Shown here one piece after another: positions 9,593-21,545 of a stretch of 64,000 nucleotides of DNA (the first letter of the stretch is position 1; each line of letters begins with the position of its first letter). Both the position numbers and the translations under genes were made by a program. The notes under the pieces are model-generated. The model had not been told where the DNA came from, searched no databases, and saw nothing but the letters and a program-made list of their open reading frames with translations. Source of the stretch: Tetragonia tetragonoides. Lineage: Eukaryota > Streptophyta > Magnoliopsida > Caryophyllales > Aizoaceae. The DNA is taken from NCBI GenBank assembly GCA_038025085.1, contig CM076153.1:23039001-23103000 (forward strand), written 5' to 3'.

Positions 9593-11868
9593 GCATACCA
9601 AAATGTATTGTACTAGTCACTAAATCTGTAGTTTTTACACCCTGAAAATATCTAAGCAATATGTAAATTGTCTTGATTCCTGTGGTAGACAGTTTTTATC
9701 AATAGAGTAAGATAGTCAATCTATAATTCTATATACTTTGCTTTTTCACAAAGCACATACTGAATTGCAGCAACTGCTGTGCGTTACACATACTGAAGCC
9801 ATTTCCTTTTCTTGCCTTGTGTTCCCATGTGTGGAATCTGTTGTAGGAACTTATTAGATAAGAAAAACATCGTATATAAAAAGAAGAAGAAGCAGAATAC
9901 AGTATAGTAGGGCTAGTTGTCCTCCCACTAACTACAAGTTTGCTCTATCGCGTTGAATATCAGTAATGCAGTAACATCTGAAAGCCTCTCCTGCCTTCCA
10001 TTTTGTTTCCATTACTGCTAAACTTAATAACTAATGCAAATGTGACTATCTATAAGATTGATCTGTCTGATCTCGTAAATTTTTCTCTGCAACCCAGAAA
10101 CTTTTAGCTTGAAGAACCAATCATGTGTGCTATTAACCCTTTTTTGCATGAATAGGTTTGGCATTAGTAATTTCACATTCTGTCACCGCAATCAGGTGTA
10201 GTATATGTATTTCCTTACTCATACCCGAAAAGGTTAGACTTCTTATATATTGCCTTATTCATTGTTGGACATACGAGTTTACTGTCAGCTGAGTAAATCA
10301 CCGGACATCCATTACTAGAAGCATGCACGAACAGATGGACTGCTGGTTTCCTAATTCTTGAATTTGTTATCAATGCCAGTTCTAGTTCTAAAAGAAATAA
10401 AAATAACTCGCAAACTAGTTACAGTTTTTGGAGGTGAAAAACTTTGAAACAGATATGGAGTGCACGAAGTTTGTTATTTGTTAATGTTTAAGTTCCTGGA
10501 CAAGGTGTACTTTTTCAGGTCTGCTGATCTTAAAAGCTCAAGTTGATGTTGGTGCACCATGAACAGCTACTAATGAGCACCACAACCAACCTCTTTGACT
10601 GTCATCTGAGAAAGCAAAGAGCTGTCAGTGATGGAACGAAGGTAATTTTCATCGAATGATAATATTATCAAATTTTCCTTGATTTCATTGGGTGTTTTCC
10701 TCCATGCCTAATCCGGTTGTTGGTAAAGATAATTGAAACCTCTTTGTCTTGTGTACAACTGGCTTGAGTAGAATTTAGGTTTGTCAGAAAATGGACATGT
10801 GACACAAATATGGGATCTTCAATATTTTTCCTAAGATTGTATTCTTTACTTGCTAGTTCAAACATCAATTTGCTGGACAGACTGGTAAAATATTCTATCA
10901 ATTGCTATTTTGTGTCCCCTAGACCTACAAATGCACTATCATCTTTCAATCTGACATTAAAATTTTCAGCACAAGCTGTTCTGCTTCTAACTAAAAACTG
11001 GCATTTATTTTCACAGTGATTAGTTGAGAATGATAGGAGTAAATGACTGATCTTGCCCATCAGCTTATGTCTTTAACCACATGGGCTATCTTCTATTCTT
11101 CACTACATCAAGTAAAAGCTGAGTGTGCCGAAAATATGGGCATGTGAGCTTCTGCAATCTGCATTATTCACTGCATATGTGAACCTCCATTCTCATCCAA
11201 TGAAATTGTTATTTCTTTTACACTCAGTCTGTTTCTCTTCCAGTTAAAACTTAAATGTGTAACACATGAAGCCATTACTCTAAAGTTTTCTGTCATCTGT
11301 TATCTTGTCCCCATAAAACTGCAATTTCTTCTGTCTCCTTTTCAATTTGACGGTATACTTTGTTTCCACGTTCATAGCCATTCCAAGAGTTTTCGACTCT
11401 TTCCTACTAATTTGTTTCTGTTCACCAACCGTCCTGTTATTCCCTAATCCCGATTACGATCTTTCTGATCCTCGGAAACGTATGCAGTTTAATGATTCTT
11501 GTCTCGTCGAAAACTCTCCTTATCCTCGACATTTGTTAATTCTTGATTGTTTAAGTTAATGATATAGTATTGTGCACTTGGCAGTCTAATTCCCTTAGGC
11601 TAATAGAAAACTCCATCAGTATTTGGCTAATGATTGGTATTATAAGGGGAAAGGCTGAAAGGCAGGCAAATGCGGCATTTTAAATTTAGAGAATCTTTAC
11701 CAGAATGTAAGAAGGTTGATTATCGTTGCTGATTATGTGACCATAGAATTAAACAAAACAAATAGGGTTGGCAACCTGTCAGACAAACTGCTGTCTGGTC
11801 TTGGTGTTGAAGGGCATAGGGTGACCCACGCCGCTTTCACATGGCTAAACTCACTCTCCTTTGTCATG
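9593..11868. other. Intergenic between two DUF241 genes
   Basis: 2.3 kb of AT-rich sequence with only short, unrecognised open frames. About 200 bp before the second gene is partly similar to the upstream region of the first (shared AATTAAACAA, CTGTCTGG-like and TATAAATAG words), consistent with an old tandem duplication. Confidence 0.5.
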
Positions 11869-11871
11869 GTA

Positions 11872-11882
11872 CCTATAAATAG
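11872..11882 (+). promoter_or_regulatory. TATA box of the DUF241 gene at 11,967
   Basis: CCTATAAATAG lies about 90 bp before the chosen ATG, the same spacing as in the upstream paralogue. Confidence 0.65.
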
Positions 11883-11966
11883 CTTGAACTGTCACTATTG
11901 CTTCTCAAACTAACAGGTTCACTTCATTCTTTCTCTCTTCATTGTTTGACGAAAAACAATCTAAAC

Positions 11967-12836
11967 ATGGCTTTCTCTGCCTCTTCTCAGCCTACCAGGT
12001 CAATCAGTCTACCCTCGAGATCCAACCCCAACTCTTTCAAAATCGACACAACAGTTAATAAGTTGAAATCTTTTGATCTGTCATCGGCTTCAACTTCAGG
12101 CTCCCTTGGATCCGAGTCCATTGAGTCCAGTCTCATTAGCCTTGTAGAGTTGTATGGTCATGTACAAGAGCTTATTCAATCTCCTTCCACCGAGCAAGCT
12201 CTTTTCCATCGCGATCAAGCTAAGCTTGTCGAAGATGCCTTAGATGGTTCTGTGGGGTTACTCGATATATGCAACACTGCAAGAGACCTGATCTTAAGGC
12301 TTAAAGAGCAGGTGCAGGACCTACAGTCTGCACTACGAAGAAAAGGATGTTCCAGCATTGAAACTGAGGTCAACATCTATATGTGTTTTAGGAAAAAGAT
12401 CGCTAAGGATGTTGCAAGGTGCCTTAAAGCGCTGAAACAAGCTGAGGCTAAATACGGATTGGCTGCTCCTTTAGCTGATCTTGATTCTAGTTTAGTTGCT
12501 CTAAGAGAAGTTTACGGCGTCACTGTTGGTGTCTTCAGATTTTTTTTCTTGTTCTTGTCTATGCCAACAAAGACAAGTGGTTGGTCATTGATCTCCAAAC
12601 TAGTCACCAAAAAATCTGGAGTTCGTTCTCGTAGGAGTGTCGAGATCTTTAACGAGGTTGCTGGGGTTGATTTCGCTCTTCATGACCTTGATCTTACAAA
12701 AGTCGATGTGCAGCTTGTACAAGGGAGATTACAAGCTCTTGAAGTTGGCATCCGCATTCTCGAGGGAGAGCTTGAGTGCCTCTTTAAGTGCCTCGTACAA
12801 AACAGAGTTTCCCTCTTGAACATCCTTACACATTGA
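11967..12836 (+). CDS. BPS1-like (DUF241) protein, copy 2
   Basis: Intact single-exon gene of 289 aa. The reading frame is open further upstream, but the ATG at 11,967 (MAFSASSQPTRSISLPSR) is chosen because it aligns with the family N-terminus and fits the TATA spacing. Family marks are the TRSISLPSRSNP motif, LVELYGHVQELIQSPSTEQA, LDGSVGLLDICNTARDLI near residues 95-115, LQSALRRKG near 123, a hydrophobic VFRFFFLFLSMPTKTSGWSL stretch near 190-210, and the end RVSLLNILTH. It is the closest relative in the window of the copy at 8,726. Biochemical role unknown. Confidence 0.9.
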   Translation: MAFSASSQPTRSISLPSRSNPNSFKIDTTVNKLKSFDLSSASTSGSLGSESIESSLISLVELYGHVQELIQSPSTEQALFHRDQAKLVEDALDGSVGLLDICNTARDLILRLKEQVQDLQSALRRKGCSSIETEVNIYMCFRKKIAKDVARCLKALKQAEAKYGLAAPLADLDSSLVALREVYGVTVGVFRFFFLFLSMPTKTSGWSLISKLVTKKSGVRSRRSVEIFNEVAGVDFALHDLDLTKVDVQLVQGRLQALEVGIRILEGELECLFKCLVQNRVSLLNILTH

Positions 12837-15800
12837 ATGTAGTGAATCATATAAATTCTTTGTATACATTATACTTTGTCATGGCAGTAATCTGTCCATG
12901 GTACAAAAGATTTTTGTAGTCTATGTAAATTTAGCCCATTGGCTATTATAGTTAGTAAAGGAAATTACATATAGATCAATTTGTTCATTCTACTTCTCTT
13001 ATACTTTTACATTATGTTTTTCCCTGGAAACATGGACTAGTGCATTTCCAAACTCCAATTGATCGACTTGTTATTTGTGTCAGTGAATGAATTCTGCCAT
13101 GGATAAGATTGTACCTTTGTTCTATAAGTATCATAGAGCAATCATATCGACATCCTTTTGCTTCTGCTACTAATGATTTGATTCTATTTTAGACAAACCT
13201 TTCGAACTTCGAGCATGGATAGAGTACGCAGGGTAGGAGCAGAGGATGTCAAAACTTTTACAATTGTAGATTATGCTAAAGGCAGGCTAGAAGCAGAGGA
13301 TGTGATTATTATTTCAACAGCTATGTTTTCGTGACTTCGAATTCTTGTCGCTTTACGTAATGTTGTGATCGTTTATCGTAGATGTATGGCTAGTTCAGCT
13401 CCTAAAAGTTTGCAGTTTTTGTTTCATTTGTGTTTTCACAACCATCAGGGTAGGACATGTCATGGTCTGGCCAAGGTCATGGTCTCATGGCGACGAAGAA
13501 CATCTTAAGATGAAGTTGGTGTCGAGAATTCGTCACCTTGACATGTATATCACATCGAAACTTTAACTAACAATTTTATTCCATTTTTATCTTAAAGTTG
13601 TTCGACATTCAAGTAACCAGAAAATTTGAACAAAAAGCTTAAAAGAAAGGAAAAGGAGGAGAAAAACTAGGATGATTATATTTTGAAAACGTAATTATCT
13701 GATTCTGGCTTCTTTCTTGCAATTACTTTCCCAATTTTCCTTTGAATTGTCAGATAACAACCTAAGAATCATCTGCTGGGCCGTTTTCTTTTCCAAGGTT
13801 GCAGTGCCCTCAGGGCTGGAGGTTTTCCTTGTCGTTAACTTCAGGGCTCATGGGATTAGTCCAGCAAAACTTAATACCCATGCTATCTTACAAAAAAATA
13901 AGAAAAAGGTTAATGCATTATTTTCATGAAATCACAGAGCATGTGAAATGAATATGGTTGTCTGGTAAACAAATCTTCATCCTTATCCTGATTCTTATGT
14001 TTAGTATTAAAATCTCAAGTTTCAAGAATAGAAAATATAAAATGCAATAGTTAGTTCCTTTGTCTCCTAAAATTCGCAGCTAATCTGCCACATTTACAAC
14101 AACCCTCATAGGTTATAAACCTTGATATTTAAGTTTAACTTTACATGTTTGAACTTCAATCGTGGCTGTTACTTCATGTTTGTGTCTGTGGTTCTTTGAA
14201 ACTGGACTAGTATGCACTTTTCTAGCAGACATATATTGGGATCTTGATTCTCTTGCCAAAACCTTTAGATGTTATGAGTCACGGAACCGATTACGACTTG
14301 AAAATTGTGCCGAGAAATAACTGGTGTAGGGCAAAGAGGAGCATACAGCTTGCTCTGCCCTTCCTCTGTTTGTGTATAAGGTCTGCATATTTGATGCAGC
14401 CAAAGCAATGACTTAACACTGCCCATGTCTTGACAATATGGCTTTTTGTCTTCTGGTCTTTCATTGCATCACTAGGTGGTCAGGATCTTCCCATGTTGCA
14501 TTACTTTTTACTTTTCTTTTCTTTTTCTACCAAGCAATATGCTTTAAGTAAAAATACTTATTCCTTTTACTGTAACAAAATTTTCTTAGTACTGGTTTGG
14601 TGATAAAGTTTACAAATTACTAAAATTTGATATGTATAAGGCTTTTTTCATGTGTGAGTGTCCTTAATTACTTCATGTGAATTCTGGTATTTTATCCAGG
14701 CAAATTTTCAACTAGGCAAAAGGCAACTATATTAGATGAATATGGACACTTGGACACCGACATGACATAGACATGGGGAAGAACCGTTTACACGTTTACA
14801 CTGGGTGAAAAGGTTAAACATGTGTTGGTATCGGACATGCAACACGATGCTTATTGAGGGGTGTGCGTGCTTCCTAAGTACAACATGCCTCCTTAAAAAC
14901 ACTCAGCGGTCAGAAAATGGTACAACATTATCTGTGCATATCTTGAATACAGTTTCAATGTTCAAGTTCTACCCTTCTCAATTTTCAGATCTAACCAAGA
15001 ACCTCAAAATTCTCCATCTTTAACTTTTACAGGAGGAGATATTGACACTGTGGACCTTGTGGTCATGGAATAACAGAAGGTAAATGGGAGACCTCAAGTT
15101 AGTACAGTTATGATCAATCAAAACCACCAAGAAGGGAATTACAGTGAGTAATTCCATTTCCTTTCCTTTAAGACAGTACTTGCAGACAAGTTCAATAGGC
15201 TCAAATGAGAAAATATGAAATAATATTGATATTGTCTCATAAAGTTAATACTCATTATTTAGATTCCATTGACCAACAAGTACATGGAGGTGAAGAAAAT
15301 TCATAGGCCAACGTAGCTAAATTGCATTTTCTATAGTATGTTTAAACATATTATTAATATATTCTAATTTTTTTAATTTCTGAGCATAGGGTGCATTATA
15401 TATATCTCAAATTGCCAAACCACATGCTATTCATTTATTGGTAATATTATTTAAATCCTTTAATAGTAAGATTCATGGTTACTAATATGATTTTTAATAT
15501 GATCACAATGATTAATTTTGTGCATCTAGCATGGATTTGAGAAGGACCACGTAGCGTTTGTACGGTCACATGGAAGGTTGCAGTACACAAATGTACAATG
15601 CATGAAGAAAGGATATTATGAAATGCCACCCTTTTTAATGATTAAAAAGATTCCTAGTAAATTTAATCTATTTATACAAGTAATATAATCAACCATGTAG
15701 AGGCCATTAATTTTGTCACTATTTCTTTAGAGTTTGCACATGGTGAAAGAATAGACAAGGGGACATAAGAGTTTCCTGTTAGGATGGCCACTTAGACAAC

Positions 15801-15913
15801 TTACTAATTATCCTCCCATTCTTTTCACAGATTTTTCAGGCCTCTCCGGAGTTCTTGCAAGATTTGATGGTCACTGGCTCAACGACACTCGCTCATGTAA
15901 GATCACCAGTTTT
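12837..15913. other. Intergenic, mostly unrecognised
   Basis: AT-rich sequence without a convincing gene. It contains a SINE 3' fragment at about 13,770-13,915. Remaining open frames are short and resemble no family I know. Confidence 0.45.
13770..13915 (+). mobile_element. SINE 3' fragment
   Basis: It carries the block CGTTAACTTCAGGGCTCATG followed by GGATTAGTCCAGCAAAAC and an A-rich tail (ACAAAAAAATAAGAAAAA). This is the same 3' body as the copies near 1,440 and 2,000. The 5' pol III promoter part is not recognisable. Confidence 0.5.
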
Positions 15914-16021
15914 AGAGTGTGCTCTTTTCCGCTGAAGTGAACTGAACTAAACTGAATGGTAATATGTTAGCGAAAACGTGAACTGAACCAATTACTAAGT
16001 AAGTGGAAAAGAACACGCCCC
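15914..16021. mobile_element. Very small MITE
   Basis: The ends AGAGTGTGCTCTTTTCC and GGAAAAGAACACGCCCC are imperfect inverted repeats about 108 bp apart. The interior repeats GTGAACTGAAC-type words. No clear target duplication was found, so the superfamily is unassigned. Confidence 0.5.
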
Positions 16022-16614
16022 ATAGTATGCTTAATTTGATATGGTCTATATTTTCTATGGATAGTAGTTGAAACAACTCGTTTAGATGGTGTGGGAACAT
16101 ATTTTTGTTCCAATACTAACGTTTCTAGGCAAGATTTGTTGTTTTTCCTAATACGAAATCCTAAACAAAGTTACTCAGATTAGGATGCTAATGAAGGATA
16201 AGTGGATAGCAGCCATTACTTCAGTGATCCATTTTTGTTTAGTGCATTATAATCTAGTTCAAAAAGTTGTCAATGAAGTGTTTTTTTGAACTCACTGTAA
16301 ATACAGAAGATTGTATGAACTTTTCTCTTGACCTTTAAAACTGTGCATTGTAATCCAAATTAGAAAATTTGTTAGTGATAAAACTTTTTGCTTCATTATA
16401 GTGAGACAAGTGTATCAGCTTTTCTCTTGACCTTCAATATTTACACCTTAATTGTTCAGTGACATTAGAAGTAAAATATTATGTCCAATTATTATGTCCT
16501 GGGTATTTGTTTCCTTCTGGTCCCCTTTTTAGCATACTGATTTTAGTAACTTAAAAATGGAAGACTTGATACACAATTGTTTTATTTCAATTTTTCAATA
16601 AGGAGGTTAGTGTG

Positions 16615-17236
16615 TAGGGATGGCAGTGGCGTGGGTACATGTGGATACCGCCCCGCATTCGCCCCAGTTGGGGCGGGAATGGGGGAGGGCTAGGTGGGGT
16701 TGGGGCGGGGATGGTTTTGATAAAGCAAAACCGCCGCGGGGATGAGGCGGAGGTGGTTTGCCTTCTTCCCCCAGTGGATACCCGTCGGAGCTCCGTCCCA
16801 CCTTATACCCGCTTACCCGCCCCGCCTCATACCCATTTGCCCCGTCTCATACCCATTTGCCCCGCCTCATACCCACATAAAAATAAAAAATGTAAAATAT
16901 AAATATATAAATTCTTATTTTACCAAATATATAAAATTGTTTAATGCTATTGTTTATCAAAAGGCTCAAAATTTTCCTTGCAAATTATCTTATGCTGAAT
17001 TTGAAGTAGACCCAGATGTGGGTTTCGTTTTTTTTTTGGCGGGTATAAAACGGATATGGATTCCCTCCCGATAAATGGAGCGGAGGTGGATACCCGCCGG
17101 GTAAGTGGGGCGGGGGTGGATTAGAGATCTCCAACCCGTGGTGGGGATGGGGCGGGTGGCGGAATCAAAATATCCAGGTGGGTATGGGAATGGATCTACC
17201 TATATCCACTACCGCCCCGCCCCATTGCCATCCCTA
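16615..17236. mobile_element. hAT-like MITE with an empty site in the paralogous block
   Basis: The left end is TAGGGATGGCAGTGGCG and the right end inverted is TAGGGATGGCAATGGGG. An 8-bp direct repeat with one mismatch flanks it (TTAGTGTG at 16,607-16,614; GTAGTGTG at 17,237-17,244). The paralogous sequence near 23,895-23,920 runs straight through without the insert. Its ends are GC-rich with many CCCGCCCC words and the middle is AT-rich and non-coding. Confidence 0.85.
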
Positions 17237-17399
17237 GTAGTGTGGGAGGGTTTGGTCAGAGAGTAACATAATCTCTTTAGTTTTCCTGTTAAAATCTTGT
17301 CAGTTGGTGCCAAAAGGGAAAAAATGATAACCTGTAAGCAGATTAGTGCTGACATTGAATTTGGAGGTGAAACTCTGGTTACCCTGTATACTTAAAGAC

Positions 17400-17660
17400 A
17401 TGCAATGTGGGATTCATATGATTGCAATTTGAAAGGATATGATCATACTGTGGTTTCGTGTGGGATCGGTGATGCATGCATTGACCAGAAATATATGGGG
17501 GGATAAGGATGTTATGTTGTATTCATTGTTTGCAGCTCATCAGATGAATACAAAATACCTGCAGATAGGAGACTTCCATGTTACACTTTTGATGGCCCAA
17601 TGAATGAGACAGATCCAAAATTGTACCTTGTTTTGAGAAAGTGTTACGGTTACAGTATTG
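17400..17660 (+). repeat. Recurrent non-coding unit, copy 1 of 6
   Basis: Contains the hallmark GATGCATGCATTGACCAGAA followed by GGATAAGGAT and a GTTTGCAGCTCA-like segment. Related copies lie at about 18,600-18,870, 22,840-23,080, 24,070-24,340, 30,820-31,070 and 39,560-39,760. Reading frames are broken differently in each copy, so it may be the remnant of an exon or of an old transposon. I do not recognise the source. Confidence 0.6.
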
Positions 17661-17739
17661 TAAGTGGAATAATGGGGAGAGTCACATTAGCATCACATGC
17701 AAATTTATCATGTTGGCAGTGCACATAGTCTAATTTCAC

Positions 17740-17844
17740 CTTCAATAACTACCATGACAGTTTCGTGAAATCCAATAGATGAAAAGGGGCGGGGATTAGC
17801 ATCGTATATTGGATTTCACGAAACTGTCATGGTAGTTATTGAAG
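17740..17844. repeat. Perfect 38-bp inverted repeat (hairpin)
   Basis: Arms at 17,740-17,777 and 17,807-17,844 are exact reverse complements, separated by a 29-nt loop. The right arm aligns with the paralogous block near 24,475-24,515. The left arm has no counterpart there, so it looks like a local inverted copy made after the block duplicated. A transcript would fold into a long uninterrupted stem. Confidence 0.9.
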
Positions 17845-18599
17845 ATGTTTTATGGGGTTATCCATAAAAAGTCGTAATCTCTGGCAGGGTTAATGATTGT
17901 ACCTCGTACCATAGATTTATGTTTTACTTTGTATCGTATATTATCTTCTACTGCAAGATCACTTAGATGATTTCTGACTTTGCAATCACCAGTGGTGCTG
18001 TTTAGTGTTTACTTAAAGGTATTTATAGTACTGCTTCCTGTTAGCATTACAGTTTATGCCATCTCAATCTCAGAAGAAATGGCATAACAGTATTCGAGCC
18101 ATTTTTATTGTTACAGAGGACTGTTATTGTTAGACCTTCAAATGTAACTTCTTTCAGTATTTGCTATTGCACAAAGAGGAATGGCATAACAGTTACCGAC
18201 CCAATTTATCCAGTGCAGCTTTTGACCGAAAAGTGAAAAGTTGTCAAGGAATTGTATGGAGACCAGTGTATGAACTTTGGACCGTTAAAATTGAGAAAAC
18301 CGTTTATGTTCCCTCAGTTATCTGCTTGAAGACATGAAAACGATTTATTGATTTTGGTGCAATTTTTATCTTATCTCCCTCTTGTCCCTTGTCTGCCATA
18401 CTGATTTCAGTACTTGGAAATGGAGTACTGTACTTTGTAGGTGCATAACATGACATGCTAAATTGCCTCTTTCTCAGTTGTTTAATATTTTCCATTTTTC
18501 TTTCGTTTGTGTTTGTGAGGGTCATTCAGATCTATGCATAACATGATCTCCTAATTGTCCTGTATCAACTTCTGTCAGTTAGTACCAAACGGAACAAAT

Positions 18600-18870
18600 G
18601 AGATCACCTCCACTATTGGAAAAGGAAAGGATATGACCATATTATGGTTTCTTGTGGGAGTCAGTGATGCATGCATTGACCAGAGATATATGGAGGATAA
18701 GAATAGTATTTTGTATTCATTGTTTGTAGTTCAGATAAATACAAAATAACCTGCAAAAATAGGATACTTGCATGTTACACTTCTTATGATCCAATGAATG
18801 AGTTTGAATCAAAGATTTTACCTTGTTTGGAAAAAGTGCTGCAGGATTGTCAGTGTAGTGGTGAGCCACC
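18600..18870 (+). repeat. Recurrent non-coding unit, copy 2 of 6
   Basis: Matches the unit at 17,400-17,660 (shared GATGCATGCATTGACCAGAG and GGAGGATAAG). Together with that copy it shows that the unit was already repeated within one duplication block. Confidence 0.55.
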
Positions 18871-19400
18871 TTAGAATCACATGAATATTTATCATTTTGG
18901 CATTGAACATATTGCCTTTCAATTGGTAAGGATGGGCCTGACCGGATCAAACCATCTCGGTCAGACCGGCCTGTTAACAGGTCACAGACCCTACTCGCCT
19001 CCCCTCTTTGCTACTCCTAAGTTAATGGAACAGCCTTTGATGAGGCTGGTTCCCGGGTCTATGCCCTCGGAAATTGGGGCCAGCAACCGCTTGTCCTCCC
19101 TCAGCGCCTCATTTTGGCATTGAACATGGTCTAGTTTCACTATATACCAAGGATCCTGAATGCCTGATTATTGATACTCAGAAAAGAGGTTTCTCTTCAG
19201 TCTTAACACTGTTGATTATGACCGTGCAGATTGAAGACAGACTCGTTTTTCTAAATTTTCTGATACGTTTTGTATTTTTGAAATTGATTGCATACTGTGT
19301 AACCATGCATTTACTTCATTCATTCATTATTGAGTAGCATCTTAGTACACTAAGAATTCAATCTGTGTAGTCAGACCTAGAAGCTTCCCCTGCTATACGT

Positions 19401-20470
19401 GAATGAAATGGAGTATCAGAAACAAAACTTCCCGCCACTTGCCTGCAATAGTTATTCCTTGCTCTTTAATTAGAATAGAAGAAGCATTCCTTGCTCTTTA
19501 TGTGCTTTCAACTATAGATGTTTGTTCTAGAAACAGAAAACTATGTGAACTCTGGTACAAATTTGTTTAGGTTCCACAAAATAGTAGATTTTAATATTGG
19601 GTATTTGTATATAGTAGTGAGCTTGCACTATGCAAGTAACTGAAGAAGTTGAAGCTCCACATTCTGCTAGAATTATCTGATAGATATAGAAACAGTAGTA
19701 TGTAGTGTTCACTGACTTGATCATTACTAACAGTGACAGTAATATAGGATCAACTGAAACAGACATTCAACAGTTAAAGAAATGCATAGGCTCCCTCCTT
19801 ACCTTTGCGATTGGGCGGAGTTTGCTCCCATAAGACCTTACATAAGAGTTTCGTACTTCATGAATTGCAATTAACTTCTAGCCTCAACTAAGAGACTCGG
19901 GAAATTAATTAGTTATACTTGGCGTACGTAGTCTATCTTCTGTAGCCAGTTGTTGCGACCCTTTGTACTGTTGAACATGGACGCAATCATCTAAGTTCAG
20001 TGACAGTACAGTATCTTGTCAAAGACACCATCTAACGGGAACGGTTGCACCTAATTTCCCTTGGACACCTAATTAAGCTGAATGAACAAGTAACTTTTAA
20101 AAATGCATACAACCATGGGTGTTGCCTGGTCCATAATTATATTTGCATCGCAATATTATGGGATTCCGTAATTGATCGTATACTTTGCAATAGGGTTCTA
20201 TATCTTCCTATTAGATATTACACGAGCATCATTTCTGTGATGTGCTATTTATTGATTCAGCTAGCTTCATGCATAGTTGCATGTGAAGTCAATGGAAGAG
20301 AATGAAATCGAAAGTGAAGAAAACACAGTTCTTTTGTACTCCGGAATGGGGTGGCTTGTATTAAATCCTGTACTTTACGTACAGATATATACATCAAGCA
20401 ACGATGCAGCTACATGGCTGCTCTGTCCTATGTGGATTTTCTGCTACTACCTTACATTTGCCTATCTAAC
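19401..20470. repeat. 3' flank of minus-strand DUF241 copy 3 (duplicated block)
   Basis: No gene. It aligns in pieces with 25,850-26,220 plus 27,800-28,234, with 31,440-32,457 and with 45,720-46,562. Shared words include TTGTATTAAATC and ACATCAAGCAA close to the stop codons. It is the conserved downstream region of the repeated DUF241 unit. Confidence 0.6.
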
Positions 20471-21367
20471 TTAGAAAGAAACCATGTTTAAAAGGGAGGC
20501 TTTTGTTTCTGTCAGCTGAATGTATGCACTGTCTAAGCTGTCCTCGATGTTTTTCATCACTCCTACCAGTTCCTCCAATCTTATCTGTGCAGTTTTGGCC
20601 TTCTCTGCATTTGCACCTGGACATAGGGAATGTAGAGTAACATCTACATCCATTAATTGATTCCCAGTTTTGGCTTGGTACATGCTTTTGCCTTTGCTCT
20701 TAGAAATCAACTTTGAAACCAGTGACCCTGACTTTGGCTTAGACGCAGGAACAGATAGGAATGATAGGAGAGATTCACAGACGGAAATGTTGATGATGCT
20801 GACACATGTAAGAGCCTTGATCACCGTTGAGAGGCGGTGATCTTCTTCCTGGAAAAGTCTCGATGACTCAAAGCTATCATCATCGACTGTTTTCTTCACG
20901 GATGTAATCAGCCCTTTAGCTCTCTGGATAACCTCCTTCCTAGAAGAATAATAGCTAGCTACTTTGCTATCGTAGTAGCTAGGGCCTTCGTTTTCCACCA
21001 AAAGAGCTGAATGAGTATTGCTGGCAAGTTTCTGCTGTTGCAGCACGATCACTCTCATGGTGCTGCAGACATTGTGAAGGTTCGAGCATCCTTTCAACAG
21101 TTCACTAACTTGTTTCTCATGCCTTTGGAGAGAGAGAGCCTGTTGAGTCAGTGGTAAGCTCAGGACTTCATTAATGCATGTGTACAAGTCAGCTAGGCCA
21201 CTTAAGCCAATGCTGATTGTTTCTGCAGCAGAGGTCGCTGTTTCCTCTTTGGTTCTAAGCTTTTTTAGCTCATGTTCTATTCTTTTGTTGATAGGATGTG
21301 TTTTGGATGGCAAACTAAATAATCTAATTTGGAAGCGAGTGTTTAGCTCAATTGAAGAAGCAGCCAT
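20471..21367 (-). CDS. BPS1-like (DUF241) protein, copy 3
   Basis: Intact single-exon minus-strand gene of 298 aa. A slightly longer frame begins with GTG, but the ATG at 21,365-21,367 (MAASSIELNTR) aligns with the other copies and is preferred. Family marks: FSLPSKTHPINKRIEHELKK near the N-terminus, LADLYTCINEVLSLPLTQQA, a basic RHEKQVSELLKGCSNLHNVC stretch, the hydrophobic region VSIINISVCESLLSFLSVP, and the C-terminal SAYIQLTETKASLLNMVSF. The diagnostic end (LLN-hydrophobic-V-S/L) matches the + strand genes, showing common ancestry. It is one of four related minus-strand copies in duplicated units and, with copy 5, one of the two intact ones. Function unknown. Confidence 0.88.
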   Translation of the reverse strand: MAASSIELNTRFQIRLFSLPSKTHPINKRIEHELKKLRTKEETATSAAETISIGLSGLADLYTCINEVLSLPLTQQALSLQRHEKQVSELLKGCSNLHNVCSTMRVIVLQQQKLASNTHSALLVENEGPSYYDSKVASYYSSRKEVIQRAKGLITSVKKTVDDDSFESSRLFQEEDHRLSTVIKALTCVSIINISVCESLLSFLSVPASKPKSGSLVSKLISKSKGKSMYQAKTGNQLMDVDVTLHSLCPGANAEKAKTAQIRLEELVGVMKNIEDSLDSAYIQLTETKASLLNMVSF

Positions 21368-21434
21368 GATCACTGATAGCTCTCTTTTTTGGTGTTTGGT
21401 ATTTGGTTGGAGATGATGACTACTGGTCCTGAAA

Positions 21435-21545
21435 GTTCATATTTATAGCAGCCAGATTCCAACATGACAGATCATATGGAGCTCTGCTGGTCAATGCATA
21501 CGGCATGTGTACCATCATAGGATCTTCTACATATTCGGTTTGCTT
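21435..21545 (-). promoter_or_regulatory. Conserved promoter block of DUF241 copy 3
   Basis: Read on the minus strand it holds a TATA box (CTATAAATATG) about 75 bp before the ATG, an ATGCAT palindrome and a TTGACC word (GGTCAA at 21,489-21,494) that fits a W-box core. Nearly the same block precedes copy 5 (33,420-33,535) and the copy 6 pseudogene (47,540-47,660), and it is deleted from copy 4. Its conservation could reflect recent duplication, selection or both. Confidence 0.55.

Larger units (their letters stand above)
16260..19400. repeat. Segmental duplication block, partner at 23,590-25,840
   Basis: Long non-coding stretches here align with 23,590-25,840, for example the run around GACAAGTGTATCAGCTTTTC (16,404 vs 23,714) and CCTGTAAGCAGATTAGTGCT (17,332 vs 24,007). 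Differences are small indels, substitutions and two private features of this copy: the hAT-like MITE at 16,615-17,236 and the hairpin at 17,740-17,844. No intact gene lies in either copy. Confidence 0.75.
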
